A stretch of DNA of 64,000 nucleotides. It comes from Betaproteobacteria bacterium. GTDB taxonomy: Bacteria; Pseudomonadota; Gammaproteobacteria; Burkholderiales; Rhodocyclaceae. The notes under the pieces are model-generated. The model saw only the letters and a list, made by a program, of their open reading frames with translations. It was not told the DNA's origin and ran no database searches. Shown piece after piece: positions 58,950 to 64,000 of the stretch. Position 1 is the first letter of the stretch; each line of letters begins with the position of its first letter. Location: assembly GCA_016709965.1 (NCBI GenBank), contig JADJLT010000006.1, forward strand, positions 248,001 through 312,000, written 5' to 3'. Position numbers and translations under genes: made by a program.

Positions 58950-60863
58950 TCAATTCCTCGGTACGGCCGGGCCAGTGGCGCCGTCAAAGCCCAGTTCAGG
59001 CAGAATGGCGAGTTCTTCGGCGGTTTGAACGCCTTCTGCGATGACGGTCAGGCCGATATTATGCGCGATGCTGCACAGGCCTTTGATGAATGCCTGATTA
59101 CCGAGGTTAGTGTCGATAGCGCGGATGAAGCTGCCATCGACCTTCAGATAATCAAGGCCAATGCGTTGCAAGCGGCCAATTTCGCTGAATTGCCGGCCGA
59201 AGTGCTCGATGCCGAGGCGGCAGCCGAGGGGGCGCAAGGCGTCGCAGAAGGCGTGGAACTCGTCGAAATGCTTGAAGGCGCCGATTTCCGATACCTCCAG
59301 CCAGAGACGCGGGGCGAGATCCTTGCGATTGGCAATTTGTGCGAACAGGCGGGCGCGGAATGACGCGTCCACAATTGATTCGCCGGACAGGTTGACCGCG
59401 ACAGCCGCTGCGCCAGCGGCAATGCGTTCCAGCGCCAGGCGGGCGGCGGCCAGGTCGAGCTCGGTGGTCATCGACAGGCGCGAGGCCATCGGCATGAAGC
59501 TGCCGGCGGCCAGCCATTCGCCGTTCTCGACGGCCTGCAGGCGGAGCGGGCATTCGAGGTGGAGCAGTTGGCCGGCGTTGCCGGCAACGGGGAAGTCGAT
59601 CAGGCGCAGGCGCTGAGATTGAATGGCGCCCTCGAGCAGCTTTTTCCAGTCGGCATTGGACGTTGCATGATCTTCGGCATCACTTTCGGCGCGACACCAA
59701 GCCATGGTGCTCTGGACTTCAGCTGCGGCGAGCGCGCCGTCTACACGGGCGAGCAGATTGGCGATGGATTGGCCATGCAGGTAAATTCCGCTGGCCACAT
59801 AGCCAATGCGCTCGCTGTCGATCAGACCGGCGGCAGCGAGGTCATTGAGGGCATGCAACAGCTTTTCTGCCTGTGGCGCCGGGTCCCGGATGCCGGGAAG
59901 CAATAATGCAAAGTCAGCACCGTTCAGGCGTGCGGCAGCGGCATTCGCTTTATCGCCGGCCAGTTCGTTCAGTACCAGGCCAAGCCGGTGCAGGAGCTCG
60001 TCGGCCGTCTCCCGTCCAGCCCGCTTGTTGATGCCGGCTAGATCGGCAAGGCGCAGCAGGAGTAGCGACCCGGAGGCAGGGGCGTCATCGTCGCTCAGTG
60101 CTGCGGCCAGCTGATTCATGAAAAAGGCGCGATTGGCCAGACCGGTCAGGCTGTCCAGAGTCGCTTCACGCCGAACCTTTTCGAGCCGGGCCGCTTCTTC
60201 GGCAAACATCGCTTTCAGGCGGTCGACCATGGCATTCATGGCGCTGGCAAGGCTTTTTAGCTCCGGCGTACTTGGCTCGGCAATGCTGATGAAGCGCCGT
60301 TCGCTGATCGCTTGCGCTTGCCCGACCACCGCGTCGAGCGGGCGCCGGATGCGGCGCAGCAATTGCATGCCAAGCAGTCCCATGATGCCACCGCCGACGG
60401 TGAACCAGCCGAGCAGCTTGAAGGCGCCGTTCCACAGTTCCTTGTAGGCAAAATGGCTGTGGCTGATGAGTTCGACGGTGCCGAACTGCTTCCAGCCGGC
60501 AGTTACTTGCGCCTGGCCCGGCTGCGAAACGATGGGAAATAGCCGGATGAACCATTTGGGCACGTCGCCGGCATCAGGCGGGCTGGTTTTTTCGATCAGG
60601 GTCTTGCCGTTCGGGTCGATCAGCCGGACGACGGCATATTGGCCGCTGTCAAAGACGGCTGCGACCTGAAGTTCGACCGTGACCGGGTCCTTGTCCAGTT
60701 GCGACATCGACAGGGCCAGCGATGCGGCATTGTCATTGTTCTTGATGGCCAGTTGTTGCTCCAGATAGTGGCGCGCTGTCAGCATGCTGGCCACGAAGCT
60801 GCCAGCGAAGGCGATCAGGGTGCTGGCGATGACTGCGAGCCAGATTTGTCGGAATAAGGACAT
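58950..60863 (-). CDS. lapD: Cyclic-di-GMP receptor LapD-like (degenerate GGDEF-EAL)
   Basis: From ATG 60861-60863 the protein has 637 residues. It has a first helix (about 5-28), a periplasmic LapD/MoxY domain, a second helix near residue 150, a HAMP domain, then GGDEF-like and EAL-like domains. Both active sites are degenerate: NGADF in place of GGDEF and ECPL in place of EAL, which fits a c-di-GMP receptor rather than an enzyme. In Pseudomonas LapD binds c-di-GMP and sequesters the protease LapG, whose gene is the next one upstream here. No LapA-type adhesin gene is in the window. Confidence 0.9.
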   Translation of the reverse strand: MSLFRQIWLAVIASTLIAFAGSFVASMLTARHYLEQQLAIKNNDNAASLALSMSQLDKDPVTVELQVAAVFDSGQYAVVRLIDPNGKTLIEKTSPPDAGDVPKWFIRLFPIVSQPGQAQVTAGWKQFGTVELISHSHFAYKELWNGAFKLLGWFTVGGGIMGLLGMQLLRRIRRPLDAVVGQAQAISERRFISIAEPSTPELKSLASAMNAMVDRLKAMFAEEAARLEKVRREATLDSLTGLANRAFFMNQLAAALSDDDAPASGSLLLLRLADLAGINKRAGRETADELLHRLGLVLNELAGDKANAAAARLNGADFALLLPGIRDPAPQAEKLLHALNDLAAAGLIDSERIGYVASGIYLHGQSIANLLARVDGALAAAEVQSTMAWCRAESDAEDHATSNADWKKLLEGAIQSQRLRLIDFPVAGNAGQLLHLECPLRLQAVENGEWLAAGSFMPMASRLSMTTELDLAAARLALERIAAGAAAVAVNLSGESIVDASFRARLFAQIANRKDLAPRLWLEVSEIGAFKHFDEFHAFCDALRPLGCRLGIEHFGRQFSEIGRLQRIGLDYLKVDGSFIRAIDTNLGNQAFIKGLCSIAHNIGLTVIAEGVQTAEELAILPELGFDGATGPAVPRN

Positions 60864-60873
60864 GTCGATTACC

Positions 60874-61560
60874 TCACTGGAAACCTTCAGCACGAGCCCT
60901 GACCTGCAAGTCCTGCCAGCGGGAAAGATTGCTCTTGCTGGCATTGTTGCCGGTGCCTTGCCAAAGGCCCGTGCTGTTGAAACTGAAAATCGGTGAAAGA
61001 TCGCTGCGCCGGGAGGCAGGCAGGATCTGGCTGTTCAGGTTGTCGAGGACCAGCGGGTCCGCGGTGGGTGTGGCGTAATACGCCAGCACCATGTGGGCTT
61101 GCAGGAAGACACCGTCCGGCCCATTCTGTGCGGCCTTGACGTAGACCAGTCGCAGTTTGGTTACCGGGACGCCGAGGTCAATCAGCGAGTAATACTTGGC
61201 GATCGAAAAGTCTTCGCAGTCGCCGCGCCCCTGCCCGATCAACTCGCTGGGCGTTGCCCAATAATCGTTTTGTCCCCAGATCGACATGTCATCGTCAAAG
61301 GCAATGCGCCGATTGAAGAAGTCATTGACGCGCTTTAACTTGTCAGTCTCGGGGGCTTTTTTCGCTTCGCCAAGCAGGCGCTGCCATTCTTGAAGAAGCG
61401 GGTTTCGTTCCGCGCCGAAGCGGTTGATGAAGGCCTGTTGTATCCGCTCAAAATCGAAACCCAGTGCCAATGGCAGCCCGTTCAGGCAAAGGCAACCCAT
61501 GGTGGCTAACATAGCCAGCAAACGAAGCAGTGCGGGCTTGCCGGGCAATGGTCGCGTCAC
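60874..61560 (-). CDS. lapG: Periplasmic cysteine protease LapG (transglutaminase-like)
   Basis: The 228-residue protein has a signal peptide and the BTLCP/LapG catalytic triad: Cys in GRGDCEDFSIAKY, His in LQAHMVLAYY and Asp in PLVLDNLN. LapG cleaves the N-terminus of a giant adhesin when c-di-GMP is low. Its partner lapD follows after 10 bases. The response-regulator gene upstream is separated by 17 bases, so all may be one operon. Confidence 0.93.
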   Translation of the reverse strand: MTRPLPGKPALLRLLAMLATMGCLCLNGLPLALGFDFERIQQAFINRFGAERNPLLQEWQRLLGEAKKAPETDKLKRVNDFFNRRIAFDDDMSIWGQNDYWATPSELIGQGRGDCEDFSIAKYYSLIDLGVPVTKLRLVYVKAAQNGPDGVFLQAHMVLAYYATPTADPLVLDNLNSQILPASRRSDLSPIFSFNSTGLWQGTGNNASKSNLSRWQDLQVRARAEGFQ

Positions 61561-61577
61561 GGCGTTTGCGGGTCGAA

Positions 61578-62288
61578 TTAATTCGCAGCGTCGACTTGGG
61601 CGATGAAAACGTAGCCCTGCGAACGCAGGGTCTTGATAAAACTGCTGCCGTCGGCCTGTTTGCCGAGAATGCGTCGGATCTGGCTGACGTGGACGTCGAT
61701 AATGCGGTCGTAAGGCACGTATTCGCGCTTGAGGACGCGCGACAGTTGTTCGCGGGAAAGTGGCTCAAACGGGTGTTCCAGGAAGCTGGAGAGCAGGGCG
61801 AACCCCGATACGCCCAGCGGCGTGGGCTGGCCGCCGCTCAAGGTAAGTTCTCGCGAGGCAGTATCCAGTGTCCACTCGCCAAAACGCAGGCGGCGCTGCT
61901 CACCATTGCGAAGCGGGCTGTTGGTGCGCTGGGCTCGCCGCAGCAGGCCACGGGTGCGGGCTAGCAGTTCCCGCATGTTGCAGGGTTTGGGCAGGAAATC
62001 GTCGGCGCCGATTTCGATGCCGATGATGCGTTCGATTTCATCCGAGCGTGTGGAGTGGATGAGGACCGGGATTTCGGAGTTCTGGCGCAATTGGCGAAGC
62101 AGTTCGAGTCCGTCGGCATCCGGCAGACTGAGATCAAGGATGATGACGTCGGGCTTTTCTTCCAGCCTACGCCACATTGCAGCACCGTTTTCAGCGTAGA
62201 TACTATCAATGCCGGCAGTGGCCAGGGTCGTACCCAGCACGTGCCGGGTCGCCGGATCGTCTTCAACTATTAGGGCAATTTGCCGCAT
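61578..62288 (-). CDS. OmpR-family response regulator
   Basis: From ATG 62286-62288 the protein has 236 residues: a receiver with Asp in VIILDLSLPDADG and Lys in DFLPKPCNM, and a winged-helix DNA-binding domain (about 130-232) with VLKREYVPYDRIIDVHVSQIRR. It resembles TorR/ArcA-like regulators. It is divergent from the HPt and hybrid-kinase genes and could be the end point of their phosphorelay, with lapG-lapD in its own operon. Confidence 0.92.
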   Translation of the reverse strand: MRQIALIVEDDPATRHVLGTTLATAGIDSIYAENGAAMWRRLEEKPDVIILDLSLPDADGLELLRQLRQNSEIPVLIHSTRSDEIERIIGIEIGADDFLPKPCNMRELLARTRGLLRRAQRTNSPLRNGEQRRLRFGEWTLDTASRELTLSGGQPTPLGVSGFALLSSFLEHPFEPLSREQLSRVLKREYVPYDRIIDVHVSQIRRILGKQADGSSFIKTLRSQGYVFIAQVDAAN

Positions 62289-62445
62289 GGTTCTTCGTTT
62301 CGATCGTACGATAAAGGAATGATTGTAATCCAATGTAAAACAAAGGAAATGTTTTACCATTCTTTAACAATGAGTCGGCTTCCCGGGCGACAATTCGGCT
62401 GCTTTGTTGGACTTTTCGAATCCCCCTTTTTATTTCCTGTAACTG

Positions 62446-62835
62446 ATGATTGTTCCGCGCTCTCTGGATGGGTTTAATGTGATTGCTGCGATCGAGCGAA
62501 TGCTCGATCAACCCGAGCTTTGGTGGGAGGCGGTCGGGCTTTTTGTCGAGCATTTTGCCGGTTGGGAGCAGTCCTGGCAGGCGAGTATTGGCGACGATAC
62601 TCTGGAGCGCAAGCGAGTGCATGCGATACGGAGCGCAGCAGCGAATATTGGGGCAGAGCAACTGAGCGAGAGGGCGCGGGCACTCGAGGAGGCACTACTA
62701 AAGCGCACGGATGATAATCCGGCCGATATTACGGCTGAGTTGCGTACAGCCCTGAAGGTTGCTTTTCGGCAAGCCTGGGCCGCCGCAGCGACGGCGAGGC
62801 AGGAGAGTGACTTCGGCGCCGGGGGGCGGGCGTGA
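62446..62835 (+). CDS. Histidine phosphotransfer (HPt) domain protein
   Basis: The 129-residue, mostly helical protein carries the HPt pattern RKRVHAIRSAAANIGAEQLSERARALEEAL with the phosphorylatable His near residue 59. It would pass phosphate from the hybrid kinase that starts on its last bases (GTGA overlap) to a response regulator. A separate small HPt gene directly before its kinase is less common than a fused domain. Confidence 0.8.
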   Translation: MIVPRSLDGFNVIAAIERMLDQPELWWEAVGLFVEHFAGWEQSWQASIGDDTLERKRVHAIRSAAANIGAEQLSERARALEEALLKRTDDNPADITAELRTALKVAFRQAWAAAATARQESDFGAGGRA

Positions 62836-64000
62836 CACTGAATGCTCCAACAGTCTCGTTGCGCAGTCGGCTGGCGAGAATAAATTTTTATGTCCTGTTG
62901 CTGGCCATCGCTTTTGTCAGCGTCTTTATTCTGGGCACCCTGGGTTGGGTGAGCATGCGCGAACAGGTTGAAGAGGGCTACCTCCGGCTTGATTTGCTGA
63001 ATGAAGGCATGGGGCAGGCGCTGAGCAATAACGACCGGCTGGCGGTCGAGACCAGGTTCATGGTTTTGCGTACCTTGCCCGAGGTGCAATCCGCGGCAGT
63101 GTTCCGCGACGATCTTTCGTTGTTTGCCGCCTATGATCGACCCGGCAGCAAGGCCATGACTGCGCCACTGCTCAACCCGGTGGCCGGGCATCATTTCTCC
63201 TGGGGGCAGATTGACTTCCTTGTGCCTGTCGGTCTCGTCGATCAATCCTCCGAACGCTTGCGCTTGAGTCTTTTTCTGCACAATGAAAATGCGCCTGTAC
63301 TTGTCGCGCAGCACTCGGGATGGTTGCGCCTGAGTATCGACCTGAGCAAGGTTTATCAGCAGCTACTGGTCTATCTCGGTTTGATCCTGCTTGAAATGGC
63401 GTTGGCACTGGCCCTTGCGCTGCGTTTTCAGGGGCGGCATGTCGAAAAGCTGATGGCGCCGCTGCAGGATTTGACGCGGAACATGGCCGAAGTGTCGGTC
63501 GGGCACCTGGACATTCACGCGGCCGATAGCGCGGTGACCGAAATCGCCCAACTGGCCAATGGCTTCAATCAGATGCTTGACCAGATTCGTGAGCGGGATC
63601 ATTGGTTGTCGACGCATTTGGGCAACCTGGAGCAAATCGTCGAGCAGCGAACGCGCGAACTGCGTCTGGCCAAGGAGCTCGCGGAGGCCGGTAGCCTGGC
63701 GAAGAGCGAATTTTTGGCCACGATGAGCCATGAGATCCGGACGCCGATGAATGGGGTTCTGGGCATGACGGAGCTATTGCTGGCTACCGAGCTGGCGCCT
63801 ACCCAGCGTCAGTTCATCGAGGCGGTCGAACGCTCCGGCAAGCACTTGTTGGGGATCATCAACGACATCCTCGATTTCTCGAAAATAGAATCCGGCAAGC
63901 TGGAGCTTGACGCGGTTGATTTTGATCTGCGCCACTTGCTCGAAGAGTCATTGGAGTTGTTTTCGCAACAAGCTCATAAAAAAGGTCTGGAGTTGCTGGC
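62832..64000 (+). CDS. Hybrid-type sensor histidine kinase, 3' end outside window
   Basis: The gene starts with GTG at 62832, overlapping the HPt gene stop, and runs off the right edge, so 389 residues are seen. It has an N-terminal helix (about 20-42), a periplasmic sensor region, a second helix near residue 185, a HAMP-like linker, a coiled coil, and a HisKA domain with the phospho-acceptor His in MSHEIRTPMNGVLG. The GIINDILDFSKIESGKL box follows. The sequence type is that of BarA/TorS-like hybrid kinases, but the ATPase and any receiver lie outside the window. Confidence 0.9.
   Translation, partial: MTLNAPTVSLRSRLARINFYVLLLAIAFVSVFILGTLGWVSMREQVEEGYLRLDLLNEGMGQALSNNDRLAVETRFMVLRTLPEVQSAAVFRDDLSLFAAYDRPGSKAMTAPLLNPVAGHHFSWGQIDFLVPVGLVDQSSERLRLSLFLHNENAPVLVAQHSGWLRLSIDLSKVYQQLLVYLGLILLEMALALALALRFQGRHVEKLMAPLQDLTRNMAEVSVGHLDIHAADSAVTEIAQLANGFNQMLDQIRERDHWLSTHLGNLEQIVEQRTRELRLAKELAEAGSLAKSEFLATMSHEIRTPMNGVLGMTELLLATELAPTQRQFIEAVERSGKHLLGIINDILDFSKIESGKLELDAVDFDLRHLLEESLELFSQQAHKKGLELL

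Noticed and set aside
1..64000. CRISPR arrays, rRNA or tRNA genes
   Set aside because: Read through for regularly spaced repeats and for conserved RNA segments; none were seen.

Overview
The window reads as chromosomal DNA of a betaproteobacterium, most likely of the Rhodocyclaceae/Azonexaceae (Dechloromonas-like). The basis is the murA-hisG-hisD ... hisBHAFIE-hinT-tatABC-degS-like-nif3 gene order, an mla operon with mlaA inside it, an MSHA-type pilus locus and PrsR-like regulation. The genus is an inference from family knowledge; there is no rRNA gene in the window. Almost everything is tightly packed, with many ATGA/GTGA stop-start overlaps.

Region 1 (1-17985, mostly minus strand): a mannose-sensitive-haemagglutinin (MSHA)-type IV pilus locus. 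It is read from a sigma-54 activator through an ExeA-like ATPase (mshM), secretin (mshL), TPR protein (mshN), motor ATPase (mshE), platform protein (mshG), PilMN-, PilO- and PilP-like scaffold proteins (mshI, J, K), an 836-residue prepilin-like protein and further prepilins. A histidine kinase and a class III adenylate cyclase sit at the far end. A candidate sigma-54 promoter precedes the last prepilin.

Region 2 (18092-36740): housekeeping genes on the plus strand. These are mlaFEDACB (outer-membrane lipid asymmetry), an ABC-2 exporter pair, a BolA-family gene, murA, a cold-shock gene, histidine biosynthesis and twin-arginine translocation. The his cluster is split by a two-gene chromate transporter and an rRNA methyltransferase gene, and hisC lies inverted.

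Region 3 (36711-44457): a 7.7-kb integrative element bounded by 30-bp direct repeats. It is inserted exactly at the start codon of a class II glutamine amidotransferase gene, separating it from the degS-like gene that originally lay 6 bp upstream. It carries a tyrosine recombinase, a truncated AbiTii gene, an IS21-family element, a decayed IS1595-family element, a truncated lipoprotein gene, an XRE regulator, a serine recombinase and about 0.8 kb of structured non-coding DNA. A GTGACA-centred motif recurs at the element's ends and beside its regulator gene.

Region 4 (44464-64000): a degS/algW-like protease, a Nif3-family gene, a short FimV-like gene, a fumarylacetoacetate-hydrolase-family gene, sucCD, an ornithine-cyclodeaminase-like gene, a PP2C phosphatase/FHA pair, a metallo-beta-lactamase-fold phosphodiesterase-like gene, a decayed GAF-HD-GYP gene, pilA with tfpX, a CYTH-CHAD protein, the lapD/lapG biofilm switch, and a phosphorelay of response regulator, HPt protein and hybrid kinase that runs off the right edge.

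The most unusual signals are three. A recurrent ~18-20-bp motif (core CCGGTTGACCG with a 5' T-tract) occurs in at least five places, inside genes and between them. The integrative element regenerates the catalytic 5' end of its target gene. The element also carries its own operator-like motif family and an inverted-repeat-bounded structured segment.
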